Of a stretch of DNA of 64,000 bases, positions 23,801 through 32,519 are shown one piece after another. Position numbers and translations under genes: made by a program. The DNA is from Flaviflexus ciconiae (lineage in GTDB: Bacteria; Actinomycetota; Actinomycetes; Actinomycetales; Actinomycetaceae). The stretch is taken from assembly GCF_003971195.1 (NCBI RefSeq), contig NZ_CP034593.1, forward strand, positions 2,294,001 to 2,358,000, given 5' to 3'. Under the pieces are notes generated by a model that saw only the letters and a program-made list of their open reading frames with translations, was not told the DNA's origin and ran no database searches. How positions within the stretch are numbered: the stretch's first letter is position 1; every line of letters begins with the position of its first letter.

Positions 23801-23943
23801 CGCTGGACGACTACACCCGAATGATCCCCGAAGAACATCGCGACGGATTCATTGTCATGATCCTCCGAGACCGAATCAAGGCCGAACTACGCGGCTTCCA
23901 GACAGGACAGCAACAAGGCATCCACATAGGACAGGGACACTAA
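23797..23943 (+). CDS. Small phage protein, unknown
   Basis: A 48-residue product (MTLDDYTRMIPEEHRDGFIV, ending QQQGIHIGQGH). Start and stop overlap neighbours, so translation is coupled. No family. Confidence 0.45.
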   Translation: MTLDDYTRMIPEEHRDGFIVMILRDRIKAELRGFQTGQQQGIHIGQGH

Positions 23944-24610
23944 TGACTGACGTCGACACTCTCCGCACCCAGCTCGACGACCTCATCACCTGGTGGCCAC
24001 ACCTCACCGACCACGCCGCCACCCTCCACGGCATCACCGGCCACGGACTCAACCTCACCGCCACCCCACACACAGGAACCTCCAGCGTCGAAACCGCAGC
24101 CACCGAACACATCCACCTCACCAACATCACCACCCCACTCGAAACCATCGCAACCGAATGGGCATGGCGCGGCCACCACCACGACGGCAACCTCCTCACA
24201 TACCTGCGCTCGCGGCTCTCCTGGGCCGCCAACCATTTCCCCTGGAACCAGTCTGTGAAGTCGTCGGTGAGCTCCATGCGAAAGTTGCCGTCCTGACCGG
24301 GCACGCACCCGCACGAACCGACATGACGTGCCCTGGCTGCGGTGAGGCACGCCTGCGACGACTCGAGGATCAAATGCTGTACTGCCCAGTCTGCGACCTC
24401 ACACGCACCCCGGACGAAGTTGAAGCACTCACGAAGTGGAGAGCCGCGAGCGCTGACCTTAGTGTGCGGCCAAGGGAAGCAGCGAAGCTTTTAGGGATTC
24501 CAGAGCAGACGGTTTATGCGTGGGTCCGCCGCGGCCTGCTCAATCGCAGGGATGGGCTTGTGAGCCTGGCCGATGTCGCCAGCGTCAGGAAGGAGGAAAA
24601 GAATGACTGA
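23943..24610 (+). CDS. Phage zinc-finger / helix-turn-helix protein, frameshifted
   Basis: The first frame (from ATG 23943) encodes VDTLRTQLDDLITWWPHLTD through WAANHFPW and then dies at 24296. The -1 frame continues naturally as EPVCEVVGELHAKVAVLTG, a zinc finger (CPGCGEARL, CPVCDLTR) and a MerR/Xis-like helix-turn-helix (SVRPREAAKLLGIPEQTVYAWVRRGLL), ending at 24610. The joined product has the known architecture of actinophage proteins of ~220 residues. The switch falls at TTTCCCC (24237-24243), either a missing C or a slippery -1 heptamer. Confidence 0.6.
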
Positions 24611-24830
24611 ACTGAACGCCCTCGAAGAACAGGTTCTCGTTTTCGAAGAAACCTGGGACCACTCCCTAGCGAAACCAGAAGCCATCCGCCGGCAGTTTGG
24701 CTGGTCCTCATTCCGCTATCATCTCGTCCTCAACCGGCTCCTCGATTCACCCGCCGCTATCCTCCACCACCCTGTCCTCGTCGCCAGACTCCGCAGCTTA
24801 AGAGACTCGCGACAAGCCGAACGAAAATGA
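24603..24830 (+). CDS. DUF3263-type small helical protein
   Basis: A 75-residue protein matching the DUF3263 layout: EEQVLVFEETWDHSLAKPEAIRRQFGWSSFRYHLVLNRLLDSPAA, LVARLRSLRDSRQAER. This family is common in actinobacteria and their phages and resembles a sigma-like DNA-binding helical unit. The start ATG 24603 overlaps the previous stop and has AGGAGGAAAAG. Confidence 0.7.
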   Translation: MTELNALEEQVLVFEETWDHSLAKPEAIRRQFGWSSFRYHLVLNRLLDSPAAILHHPVLVARLRSLRDSRQAERK

Positions 24831-24831
24831 C

Positions 24832-24860
24832 TTCAACTTTGCCCAACCACGGTGCATAAT
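24832..24860 (+). promoter_or_regulatory. Promoter candidate
   Basis: TTCAAC (24832-24837) and CATAAT (24855-24860) are spaced by 17 bases in the first sizeable gap (76 bases) of the early operon, before the 24907 gene. The -10 is good; the -35 is weak. Confidence 0.35.
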
Positions 24861-24906
24861 TAATTGAGGGCGGAAGCATGCCCAAGGTTCAGAGAAGAGC
24901 TAAAAA

Positions 24907-25080
24907 ATGTCAGACTTTCAGATTCCGTGCCCAAAGTGCGGCAGGAACACGGGCGTTAAACTCGAAGACGTCGCGAAGCAACGGACCGTCAGTTGCCCCG
25001 CTGGGCACCTCTTTGAACTTGTTGATGACGGTGGAGGAGCAAAGGACGTTGTCGACCTGTTGAAGAAGTTCGGACGATGA
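24907..25080 (+). CDS. Small zinc-ribbon protein
   Basis: A 57-residue product with CPKC near the N-terminus and C-x3-GH (CPAGHLF) 21 residues later, a plausible zinc knuckle, and a basic C-terminal helix. It is coupled by ATGA to the next gene. Confidence 0.55.
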   Translation: MSDFQIPCPKCGRNTGVKLEDVAKQRTVSCPAGHLFELVDDGGGAKDVVDLLKKFGR

Positions 25081-25559
25081 ACGAGCGAACAGTTAAACCC
25101 TTCTGGAAGCGTCCACTAGGGATTACACTCATCGTCCTCGCCGTCATCGTGATCCTCGGTCCCATCCTTAATGCGCTTGGATTCGGTGACACGACCGAAG
25201 CCAATACAGACATAATTGCGACAGATAGCGAGACCGAACCTGAAGAGACCCAGGAGCCTACTCCTGCCACGACAGAGGAGACCGATACGGTGGCTGAAGA
25301 GGACATCACCGACTGGGTGAAGGGGCTGCGCACGGACAAGGCTGAACTCATCGAGTCAGCGACCCGAGAAGACAGTGGCGAGATCCGAGTGCGCACCAAC
25401 ATCGTTGACCCTCGCGTCCAAGGCATCTCGCCCGAAGGAACCGACGCTCTCGCCATCTGCATCGCCATCGCAGATCAGGGCGAAGATCGCGTGTGGATCT
25501 ATGAGGCTGACGGCACAACATTCGTTTACATGCGTGATGGGATCTGCACTGAAGCATAA
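25077..25559 (+). CDS. Membrane-anchored phage protein, unknown
   Basis: A 160-residue protein. A basic start is followed by one membrane helix (~13-35, LGITLIVLAVIVILGPILNALGF), an acidic Glu/Thr linker and an extracytoplasmic αβ domain (ALAICIAIADQGEDRVWIYEADGTTFVYM) with one cysteine pair candidate. It could be a lysogenic surface protein. Unknown family. Confidence 0.55.
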   Translation: MNERTVKPFWKRPLGITLIVLAVIVILGPILNALGFGDTTEANTDIIATDSETEPEETQEPTPATTEETDTVAEEDITDWVKGLRTDKAELIESATREDSGEIRVRTNIVDPRVQGISPEGTDALAICIAIADQGEDRVWIYEADGTTFVYMRDGICTEA

Positions 25560-25577
25560 GATGCCAGGAGGTGGCCA

Positions 25578-25862
25578 GTGTCTGACAGGATCAGGAACGG
25601 TACAGGCCACCGAGCATACCGACGCAAGCGCACCCAGCTCCGCAACCACTACCAGCGCAACGGCCTAACCTGCGACTGGTGCGGGAAGCCGTTCGACTGG
25701 ACCATCGCCGACTACAACCACCCCGAAGCCTTCACCGTTGACCACCCGAACGCTCTCGCCAACGGCGGGCACCTTGTCAAACAAGACTTCGTCGGCATGC
25801 ATCGCGAATGCAACCGCCTCAAAGGCGCGATGGTGGTCCCGGTGATCCGTCCAGCGTCCTAA
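25578..25862 (+). CDS. HNH endonuclease
   Basis: A 94-residue HNH protein: CDWCGKPFDW zinc knuckle, TVDHPNALANGG (first His), HRECNRLKG (final Asn/His region). The start GTG 25578 follows AGGAGGTGG. Its position directly before the terminase genes is that of HNH proteins needed for cos cleavage in HK97-like phages. Confidence 0.85.
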   Translation: MSDRIRNGTGHRAYRRKRTQLRNHYQRNGLTCDWCGKPFDWTIADYNHPEAFTVDHPNALANGGHLVKQDFVGMHRECNRLKGAMVVPVIRPAS

Positions 25863-25889
25863 AAAGTTTTCTGAAATATTTTGCACCTA

Positions 25890-25916
25890 CCCCGTCCATA
25901 AAATTATTGGGCGGGG
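25890..25916. other. CCCCGTCC/GGGCGGGG hairpin in the gap before terminase; possible cos region
   Basis: The 140-base gap between HNH and small terminase contains this 8-bp G/C hairpin (one G-T pair) around an AT-rich loop. In HNH-bearing cos phages the packaging site lies here. It could equally be a terminator. Confidence 0.3.
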
Positions 25917-26003
25917 TTGACTGCCTCGCCCTGGGCCGCCTTGGCTATGATCTCTCTCCGCAACTTTTGGGGCGTGTATCCGATTGTGTGGGGGTGGTAT
26001 GTC

Positions 26004-26435
26004 ATGGCGCGGGCACTGAAGCCGTGTGGAACGATCGCTGCGTATCGCAGGCACCGGAAGAATGATGAAGATCCCTGCGATCAGTGTCGTGAAGCGAACG
26101 CAGCTGTTCAGCGTGAGCGCAGGAATGCGAAGAAGGCTGAGAAGGCAGAAAAGTTCGCGGCAGAGCTCGAAGTGTCTCAGCCTCTTATCGAACGTGGGGT
26201 TTCTCAGGAGTCTTCGCGTCTGTCGGATCTTGAGCGCCAGCGTTTTCTTGTGATGAGCGCTCTCGAGGGCAGCTTTGCTGTCGCGGAGGTGCGGACGATT
26301 CCGCAGCTGTCAAAGGAATTGCGGGAGATCAACCGCGAGATTGAGCAGGTCAAGGCTGAGGGCCAGGAGGAGGTTGATCCGCTTGCAGAGTTCTTCAACG
26401 CGGACGTCATCGACCTTCACACTGCCTCGGGTTGA
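26004..26435 (+). CDS. Terminase small subunit
   Basis: A 143-residue protein starting ARALKPCGTIAAYRRHRKNDEDPCDQCREA, the Cys-bearing DNA-binding start common in actinophage small terminases, followed by a basic coiled coil (RERRNAKKAEKAEKFA) and a helical C-terminus (LSKELREINREIEQVKAEG). The start ATG 26004 is preceded by GGGGGTGG. It overlaps the large subunit by 53 bases. Confidence 0.7.
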   Translation: MARALKPCGTIAAYRRHRKNDEDPCDQCREANAAVQRERRNAKKAEKAEKFAAELEVSQPLIERGVSQESSRLSDLERQRFLVMSALEGSFAVAEVRTIPQLSKELREINREIEQVKAEGQEEVDPLAEFFNADVIDLHTASG

Positions 26436-27960
26436 TAAGCGTCCTCGCTCGGTCGGGTCACATGGTCCGACGGTCATCCGGTTTTGTGAGGCTGTCGGAG
26501 TCTCACTGTTCGACTGGCAGAAGCATGTCATTGACGCGACGTTCGCGGTCAATGATCAGGGGGAGTGGGCGGCGAACGAGTTCGGGCTGCTTGTATCTCG
26601 CCAGAACGGGAAGGGCGAGATCCTCGTCGCGTACACGCTCGCGCACCTGTTCTTGTTTCCGCGGGCCGATAATCGACGGAAGACAATCTTGTATTCAGCG
26701 CATGAAGTGAAGACGTCGGATGACGGGTTCGAGCGGATCCGGTCGATCATTGAGGCCTCTCCGTCGCTCATGGCTCGTGTAGCCCATATTTATCTTGCGA
26801 ACGGGAAGGGGTCGATCCGGCTCAAGCCTCGCAAGGGGCAGAAGATGGGTGACCGCGTCCTGTTCGTTGCCCGCTCGAAATCGTCTGGGCGTGGCTTCTC
26901 TGGTGACGTCATCATCCAGGACGAGGCACAGGAAGAGTCGAAACAAGCGCACACGGCCCTCACCTACACGCAGTCGGCGGTACCGAACCGGCAGGAATTC
27001 TTCTGCGGAACGGTCCCCGAGGAGGGCGTGAACGATTCTGAAGTGTTCGAGGGAGTCCGTGATCGTGGCCGTTCGGAAGAGGAATCACGAACCGGCTGGA
27101 TGGAATGGTCCCCTGTTGGGTCGGAGAACCCGGAGACGGTGGATTCGATCGATTTCAGTGATGAAGATGTGTGGCTTGAGGCTAATCCGTCGTCGCCGTT
27201 CCTGATCAAGCTTGACACGATCCAGGACCAGTTCGATCGTGACGTGTCACCGAATAAGGAAAGTTTCGCGCGGGAGCGGCTCTCGATCTGGCCTGACCGA
27301 GCCGAGGTCTCGGAAGAAGAGAAACAGGCGAATGACCTGGATCTTGAGAAGTGGGGTGAGGGAGTGATCCCTGCCCGACTCGGCAGCAGGGTTGTCCTCG
27401 CTGTTGTTCTCGGTCCCGGTGGTGGCTATTCCACGATCGCGGGCGGACAGAGGCTCGATGATGATCGGATCTTTGTTGAACACCTCGATACGCGGGTGCA
27501 GACAAGGTGGGTAGCGGACAGGCTCGTTGAGCTGCAGAAGAAGCATGCAGCGGTCCTCGTTGTTCTCGACGACAAGAACGCGGCCCCCATTATTCCGAGT
27601 TTGCAGAAAGCACGGGTCAAGTTCATGTCGATGAGCATGAACGAGATCGGTGCGGCCTACAACCTTTTCATCGAGCACGTGAACGATGGGGTGGTGGCAC
27701 ACCCTGACCAGGCTGAGGTTGTGATCGCGATCCAGAACGCGGTCCCGCGCGTCATGAGCAAGGTGGCGGATTTGAAGACGTGGACGCAAGGCGACCCTCT
27801 TGAGCCTGTGACGTCGTTGCAGGCAATGACGCTCGCCTTGTGGGGAGTGCAGAAAGCTGAGACCCGCTCATCGAGCCGGCCTCCTGCAGATCCGGTCCAA
27901 GTTGTTGAAAGAGATTCCCTCGGATTGTCGGGCGTGGATCTGTTGAATGTTCGTTTCTGA
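26383..27960 (+). CDS. Terminase large subunit
   Basis: About 525 residues from TTG 26383, which has AGGAGGAGG nine bases upstream inside the small-subunit gene; upstream codons in this frame are antisense-like. ATPase: adenine/Walker A region GLLVSRQNGKGEILVAYTLAH, Walker B VIIQDEAQEES, coupling segment FCGTVPEEG. The nuclease domain contains acidic positions near VVLDDKNAAPII. The motor packages DNA into the prohead with the portal. Confidence 0.85.
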   Translation: MQSSSTRTSSTFTLPRVDKRPRSVGSHGPTVIRFCEAVGVSLFDWQKHVIDATFAVNDQGEWAANEFGLLVSRQNGKGEILVAYTLAHLFLFPRADNRRKTILYSAHEVKTSDDGFERIRSIIEASPSLMARVAHIYLANGKGSIRLKPRKGQKMGDRVLFVARSKSSGRGFSGDVIIQDEAQEESKQAHTALTYTQSAVPNRQEFFCGTVPEEGVNDSEVFEGVRDRGRSEEESRTGWMEWSPVGSENPETVDSIDFSDEDVWLEANPSSPFLIKLDTIQDQFDRDVSPNKESFARERLSIWPDRAEVSEEEKQANDLDLEKWGEGVIPARLGSRVVLAVVLGPGGGYSTIAGGQRLDDDRIFVEHLDTRVQTRWVADRLVELQKKHAAVLVVLDDKNAAPIIPSLQKARVKFMSMSMNEIGAAYNLFIEHVNDGVVAHPDQAEVVIAIQNAVPRVMSKVADLKTWTQGDPLEPVTSLQAMTLALWGVQKAETRSSSRPPADPVQVVERDSLGLSGVDLLNVRF

Positions 27961-27973
27961 ATGGAGGTGACCG

Positions 27974-29281
27974 ATGTCGGAAATCGGGTACGCCGTTCCC
28001 GCTGCTGGAAGCATGGGTGGCTGGAACACACTGACGCAAGCTGACGATGAAGAGAATCTTGACCTCCAGTTCCCGCAATCCACGAGCGTGTTCAAACGGA
28101 TGCGGCGTGAAGAAACACAACTCCAAACTGTCTTGAAGGCGGTCAAGCTCCCGATCTTGCGGTCGAACTGGCGGCTGAACGCTGACGGCGTGGACCCTGA
28201 AGTGACTACCTTTGTGGCACAAAACTTGGGGCTCCCTGTCGATGGGCAGACGGATGGGAAGCGACTCCGGTCGCGTGGCAGGTTCTCCTGGCTGGAACAC
28301 CTCCGGCTAGCCCTGACCAGCCTCGACTTTGGGTTCGCCTTCTTCGAGCAAGTCTATGAAGCCCGGGACGATGGGCGGCTGTGGATCCGGAAACTCGGCT
28401 ACCGGCCCCAGGCAACAATCGCGCAAATCAACGTTGCAGCCGATGGCGGGCTTGTCTCCGTTGAGCAAGGACTCGATGGTGGACGTAACGCGAAGATCCC
28501 CGTCAACCGGCTCGTGGCCTACGTGAATGAGCGTGAGGGTGCGGCCTGGTCAGGCACCTCCGTCCTGCGAAGCTCTTACAAATACTGGTTGCTGAAAGAC
28601 CGTCTCCTGAGAGTCCAGGCCATGACCGTGGAACGAAACGGTCTCGGCATCCCTGTCGTGACCGCACCTCCCCGTGATGACGGACCCTACGGGGATGATG
28701 CGCAGCTCGTCGCACGCGAGAAACAGCAGATCGCGGAAGGACAGAAGATCGCGTCCGGGCTACGTGCAGGAGAGACCGCCGGCGCATCACTCCCACATGG
28801 CAGTGACCTGAAGCTTCTGGGCGTGCAGGGTCAGTTGCCGGACGCAGCCGAACCCATCAAGTACTACGACGAGCAGATGGCCAAATCGGCGTTGGCGCAT
28901 TTCTTGACGCTCGGGACGCAGACCGGTTCGTGGGCTCTCGGCACAACGTTTGCGGACTTCTTCACCATGTCGTTACAGACGGTGGCGAAGCAGATCGCGG
29001 AAACCGCGACAGCTCACATTATTGAAGACCTCGTGGACCTGAACTTCGGTGAAACTGTTCCGGCACCCTCGATCGTGTTTGACGAGATTGGTTCACAAAC
29101 GCCTCCGACCGCGCAAGCTTTGCAGTCGCTGGTCCAGACCGGAGTGATCCGGCCCGACGATGCCCTAGAGGAATTCATGCGGAACAGGTTCGGGCTCCCC
29201 GCTGCCGACACTGGGACGGCAAGGGAATTCAAAGGAACAATCATGAGCCCGAAGGAGGCAGACCATGAGCAAGACCTATAG
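27974..29281 (+). CDS. Portal protein (DUF935/Mu gp29-like)
   Basis: A 435-residue protein with the features of the DUF935 portal group: QFPQSTSVFKRMRREETQLQTVLKAVKLPI, FAFFEQVYEARDDGRLWIRKLGYRP, AAWSGTSVLRSSYKYWLLKDRLLRVQAM and a late EDLVDLNFG-type helix. The start ATG 27974 follows GGAGGTGA. It overlaps the protease gene by 17 bases. Confidence 0.8.
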   Translation: MSEIGYAVPAAGSMGGWNTLTQADDEENLDLQFPQSTSVFKRMRREETQLQTVLKAVKLPILRSNWRLNADGVDPEVTTFVAQNLGLPVDGQTDGKRLRSRGRFSWLEHLRLALTSLDFGFAFFEQVYEARDDGRLWIRKLGYRPQATIAQINVAADGGLVSVEQGLDGGRNAKIPVNRLVAYVNEREGAAWSGTSVLRSSYKYWLLKDRLLRVQAMTVERNGLGIPVVTAPPRDDGPYGDDAQLVAREKQQIAEGQKIASGLRAGETAGASLPHGSDLKLLGVQGQLPDAAEPIKYYDEQMAKSALAHFLTLGTQTGSWALGTTFADFFTMSLQTVAKQIAETATAHIIEDLVDLNFGETVPAPSIVFDEIGSQTPPTAQALQSLVQTGVIRPDDALEEFMRNRFGLPAADTGTAREFKGTIMSPKEADHEQDL

Positions 29282-30437
29282 ACCGAACAATGACTGGTTT
29301 CAGATCACCAACACAACCGAGGGTGGGCGCTCGACCGCGCGCCTCGATATATATGACGAGATCGGGTACTGGGGCACGGATACACAGACTGTCGCACGGC
29401 AGCTCCGAGGACTCGAAGCCGATCAGCTTGACGTGCATATCAACTCCAACGGAGGGGATGCCTTCGCGGGGATCGCGATCATGAACATCCTCCGTGACTT
29501 CCCCGGTGACGTGACCGTGACGATCGACGGGATCGCGGCAAGTGCAGCGTCTGTGATCGCGATGTGTGGCGACAAGATTGTCATGAATCGTGGGTCACAG
29601 ATGATGATCCACGACGCATCAGGATTCTGTTACGGCGACGCAGCAGAGATGGCGAAGATGATCGAATCTCTCGACGTTGTCTCTGACTCAATCGCGGATG
29701 TCTATGCTGGCCGCGCTGGCGGGACACGTGAGCAGTGGCGCGAGGTGATGAAGTCCGAGCAGTGGTATCGCGCTGAGGAAGCAGTCACTGCCGGCCTAGC
29801 TGATGAAGTTGCTGACAGCGAAGAGGCTGAGATCTCGAATCAACGTCTCATGATTTTTAACCATGCGGGGCGAGACGAGGCTCCTGCTCCGTTCATGCCG
29901 CAGACGACGCACGAAGATTTCCAGGCCGAGCCTGGGAAACCCAAAGAAAACACAAGAAAGGAAGACACTATGTCTGACGCTCTGAAGAACGGGATCCGCG
30001 AACGGCTCGGCATGACCGCCCAGGTCGCCGACATCACGGATGACATGTTCCTCGCAGCCCTCGATGAAGCTCTCAACGAAGGCGACACCAAGGTTGAAGC
30101 TCATCTGCCTGAAGGCACCTCACTCATCGAGACCGCTGTCCTCGAACAGATCCAGGCTGACGCGACTGCCGGCCGAGCGGCTCTCGAAGCACAGGAAACC
30201 GCAGCGCGCGAGGCTCGAGTAGATGCTGCAGTAAAGGCTGGGAAGATCCCGCCCGCTCGTCGTGAACATTGGCTCAACGCGCTCAAGGCTGACGAGGAAG
30301 GTGCAGGTGCGGTCCTGGACTCGCTCGAACCTGGCCTGATCCCGCTCGCTGCGGTGGGTGTCGATCATGACCCTGAAATGACCGAAGACGACAAAACCTA
30401 CAACGCCCTGTTCGGCGAGAAGAAGAAGGAGGCCTAG
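29265..30437 (+). CDS. ClpP-like prohead protease with C-terminal scaffold
   Basis: A 390-residue protein. Residues ~45-190 are ClpP-like: VHINSNGGDAFAGIAIMNIL, catalytic Ser in IAASAASVIAMCGD, catalytic His in MMIHDASGF, then AEEAVTAGLADEV. After residue ~235 comes a helical acidic segment (scaffold-like) ending KKKEA. A ribosome site and ATG within the gene would make the scaffold alone. It cleaves scaffold and capsid proteins during prohead maturation. Confidence 0.8.
   Translation: MSKTYRPNNDWFQITNTTEGGRSTARLDIYDEIGYWGTDTQTVARQLRGLEADQLDVHINSNGGDAFAGIAIMNILRDFPGDVTVTIDGIAASAASVIAMCGDKIVMNRGSQMMIHDASGFCYGDAAEMAKMIESLDVVSDSIADVYAGRAGGTREQWREVMKSEQWYRAEEAVTAGLADEVADSEEAEISNQRLMIFNHAGRDEAPAPFMPQTTHEDFQAEPGKPKENTRKEDTMSDALKNGIRERLGMTAQVADITDDMFLAALDEALNEGDTKVEAHLPEGTSLIETAVLEQIQADATAGRAALEAQETAAREARVDAAVKAGKIPPARREHWLNALKADEEGAGAVLDSLEPGLIPLAAVGVDHDPEMTEDDKTYNALFGEKKKEA
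29970..30437 (+). CDS. Nested scaffold protein from an internal start
   Basis: In the protease frame, ATG 29970 (MSDALKNGIRERLGM) is preceded by AAGAAAGGAAG at a good distance. The 155-residue product is acidic and helical (QADATAGRAALEAQETAAREAR). This repeats the lambda C/Nu3 arrangement, where scaffold is the in-frame C-terminal part of the protease. Confidence 0.5.
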   Translation: MSDALKNGIRERLGMTAQVADITDDMFLAALDEALNEGDTKVEAHLPEGTSLIETAVLEQIQADATAGRAALEAQETAAREARVDAAVKAGKIPPARREHWLNALKADEEGAGAVLDSLEPGLIPLAAVGVDHDPEMTEDDKTYNALFGEKKKEA

Positions 30438-30439
30438 AC

Positions 30440-30796
30440 ATGGCTGATTACCTGCCCCTGTACCGTCCCGGTCACACCGTGACGTTCAATGTGTCCGCTG
30501 ACGTGGTCGGTGGACAGCCCGTCGAAGTTGGTGACGCTGACTGGTCCGTCCAGCCTGCAGCGGCTGGCTCAACCACCGTGGTTGGTGTGGCCGGTCACGA
30601 TGCCGCGGTTGGTGACAAGCTGACCGTTGAGGTCGGCAAGGTCATCCACGAGTTCGTAGCTTCTGGCGCTGTCGCTCGTGGAGCGAAGCTTGCGGCCGCG
30701 GCTGATGGCAAGGTTGCGACCGCTGCTGAGGGTGGCCTGTGGCTTGCCCTGAATTCTGTTTCCGATGGTGGCCTTGTGGCCGCGCTCCAGCTCTAA
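30440..30796 (+). CDS. Head decoration/capsid cement protein (DUF2190-like)
   Basis: A 118-residue β-rich protein of low complexity (GHTVTFNVSADVVGGQPVEVGD, GHDAAVGDKLTVEVGKVIHEFVASGAVARGAKLAAAADGKV), the layout of DUF2190 cement proteins. It lies between the protease and major capsid genes. Confidence 0.75.
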   Translation: MADYLPLYRPGHTVTFNVSADVVGGQPVEVGDADWSVQPAAAGSTTVVGVAGHDAAVGDKLTVEVGKVIHEFVASGAVARGAKLAAAADGKVATAAEGGLWLALNSVSDGGLVAALQL

Positions 30797-30812
30797 GAAA
30801 GAAGGCAATATT

Positions 30813-31718
30813 ATGGCTGTTTACCCTATGACTCAGAGCCAGGTGTCCGCGGCGACGTCGGACCAGGTTCTGACCTTCCTGCAGCGTCCCACTCTCGTGG
30901 CACGCCGACTGTCTGAGATCCTTGCAGCTCAGCAGTTCCTGTCCCTGTTCCTCCTCACCGGCCGATTCCCGATCCAGGGTGGTGCGATCGCAGTTCCGAA
31001 GAACGAGTCGATCCGCACCAAGCGTGGCACGACCACTGTGGCTCCCGGTGCGGAATACCAGCTCACCACGATGAACGATCGTGAATACGACATCTACACT
31101 TCCAGCAAGGAAGGCATCGCAACCGAGGTCACCGATGAGGAAGTGTCGCGCTCCGCGATGCAGCCCATCCAGGACGCGCTCGCATTCCTCCAGACGGAGA
31201 TGATCTTCTCCGCTGACGATGTCGCCATGGGCGTCATCGCCTCTTCAGTCACCCAGTCCCACACGGGCGCGACGTGGGATAACGGGAAGGCTGTCCTTGC
31301 GGATGCGGAAGCTGTGAAGGCGAAGGCCCGGGCACTGCGCCTCGGTTACCAGATCGACACCGCGGTCCTGCCCGGTGAACTCTACGCAGCTGTCCTGCCT
31401 GAGCTTATCGAGATCCTGCCCTCGTCAGCAGACAACGCTGTGACCGGTGCGTTCCCCACCATTGGTGGGATCACGTGGGTCTCGGACGACACCGGCACCC
31501 TGTCGGATCCGCTGTTCGTGGACCGTCAACGTCTGGGCGGGGTCGCTCGTGAGAGTATCCAGTCACCGGGCTATGCGGCTGTCGGTAACGATACGGGCGT
31601 TGAGATCAAGACGTTCCGCGTCGAAGGTGCAGACAAGACCCGCATCCAGGCGCGTAACCCTCACGTCCCGATCGTCACGAATCCTCTCGCGGGATATGTG
31701 GTGGGAGGTGTGTCCTAA
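30813..31718 (+). CDS. Major capsid protein
   Basis: A 301-residue protein from ATG 30813 (MAVYPMTQSQVSAATSDQVL), behind AGAAAGAAGG. It has HK97-fold character: an N-terminal helix, a central β region (TGRFPIQGGAIAVPKN, EYDIYTSSKEGIATEVTDEE) and a C-terminal domain ending NPLAGYVVGGVS. Its position and size support the call. The downstream gene overlaps its stop (TAATG). Confidence 0.8.
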   Translation: MAVYPMTQSQVSAATSDQVLTFLQRPTLVARRLSEILAAQQFLSLFLLTGRFPIQGGAIAVPKNESIRTKRGTTTVAPGAEYQLTTMNDREYDIYTSSKEGIATEVTDEEVSRSAMQPIQDALAFLQTEMIFSADDVAMGVIASSVTQSHTGATWDNGKAVLADAEAVKAKARALRLGYQIDTAVLPGELYAAVLPELIEILPSSADNAVTGAFPTIGGITWVSDDTGTLSDPLFVDRQRLGGVARESIQSPGYAAVGNDTGVEIKTFRVEGADKTRIQARNPHVPIVTNPLAGYVVGGVS

Positions 31719-32110
31719 TGACGCATGTTGTCACCGGTGCAGCCGTCCGTGTCGCAGTCCCCACACGCCAGAAAGGGATCTGGGAAGCTCGGATTCTCAA
31801 GAAGGGTGACCTCGTCCCGGGACATGCCCGTAAGAAGGACCTGGAGTGGCTTGTCGAGCGTGGCTTTATTGCCGAGGTGCAGGCCGAGACAGACAAGGCC
31901 GAAGAGAAGGAAACCTCCCCAACCGGGGAGGTTCTTTTCGATCCGAACGACCACAAGGCTGACGACGTGATCGCCTACCTGGAATCGGCTGACGAGGATG
32001 AGCGCGCCCGTGTGCTCGCTGTCGAGGCAGAAGGCAAGGACCGGAAGGGTATCCGGGACTGGCAGCCGGAAATGGCGGAGCCGGAAGAATCCGAAGCTGA
32101 GGACGAGTAG
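31718..32110 (+). CDS. Head-tail joining region protein, unknown
   Basis: A 130-residue protein with a β-rich N-terminus (KGIWEARILKKGDLVPGHARKKDLEWLVERGFI) and a very acidic C-terminal half. It is translated by overlap with the capsid gene. Similar small proteins follow the capsid gene in many siphophages. Confidence 0.6.
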   Translation: MTHVVTGAAVRVAVPTRQKGIWEARILKKGDLVPGHARKKDLEWLVERGFIAEVQAETDKAEEKETSPTGEVLFDPNDHKADDVIAYLESADEDERARVLAVEAEGKDRKGIRDWQPEMAEPEESEAEDE

Positions 32111-32126
32111 GTGAGTGGAGGGAACC

Positions 32127-32519
32127 ATGACTGAACTTCTTGACAAGCTAGAACTTTCCAGCTTGGTTCCCGAGCTCAAGGATCCGTGGCTGTCCCTGTT
32201 TCTTGACGCGGCGAACGCAGGGGTGGCTCGCATCGCCCCACATGCTGCCGAAGATACAGGGGTGGCTGCGGAAGCCCGGCTGATCGTTGTGCGCGCGATC
32301 CAGCGTGTTTTCAACACGAAGGCCTGGGTCCGGTCGCAGTCTGCCGGCCCTTTCAGCATCTCCTACGTCACCAACGGCTACGGGCTGTTCGACTCCAACG
32401 ACAAGGCTGAACTCGCAGCCCTCGGCCCCGTCCTACCGGGCGCTCTACCATCCGGGAATTTCCCGGAGCCAGGTGACTACGACCGGCTCTTCGCTCGACC
32501 TGGGAAGCGGTGGTTCTAA
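32127..32519 (+). CDS. Head-tail connector (adaptor-like)
   Basis: A 130-residue, mainly helical protein (AAEARLIVVRAIQRVFNTKAWV) ending GNFPEPGDYDRLFARPGKRWF, a layout of gp6/gp15-like adaptors under the portal. The start ATG 32127 follows GGAGGGAACC; a GTG at 32115 is also in frame. Confidence 0.65.
   Translation: MTELLDKLELSSLVPELKDPWLSLFLDAANAGVARIAPHAAEDTGVAAEARLIVVRAIQRVFNTKAWVRSQSAGPFSISYVTNGYGLFDSNDKAELAALGPVLPGALPSGNFPEPGDYDRLFARPGKRWF

Noticed and set aside
25917-25951. Promoter TTGACT...TATGAT before the small terminase
   Set aside because: The spacing is 23 bases, too long for a normal promoter.
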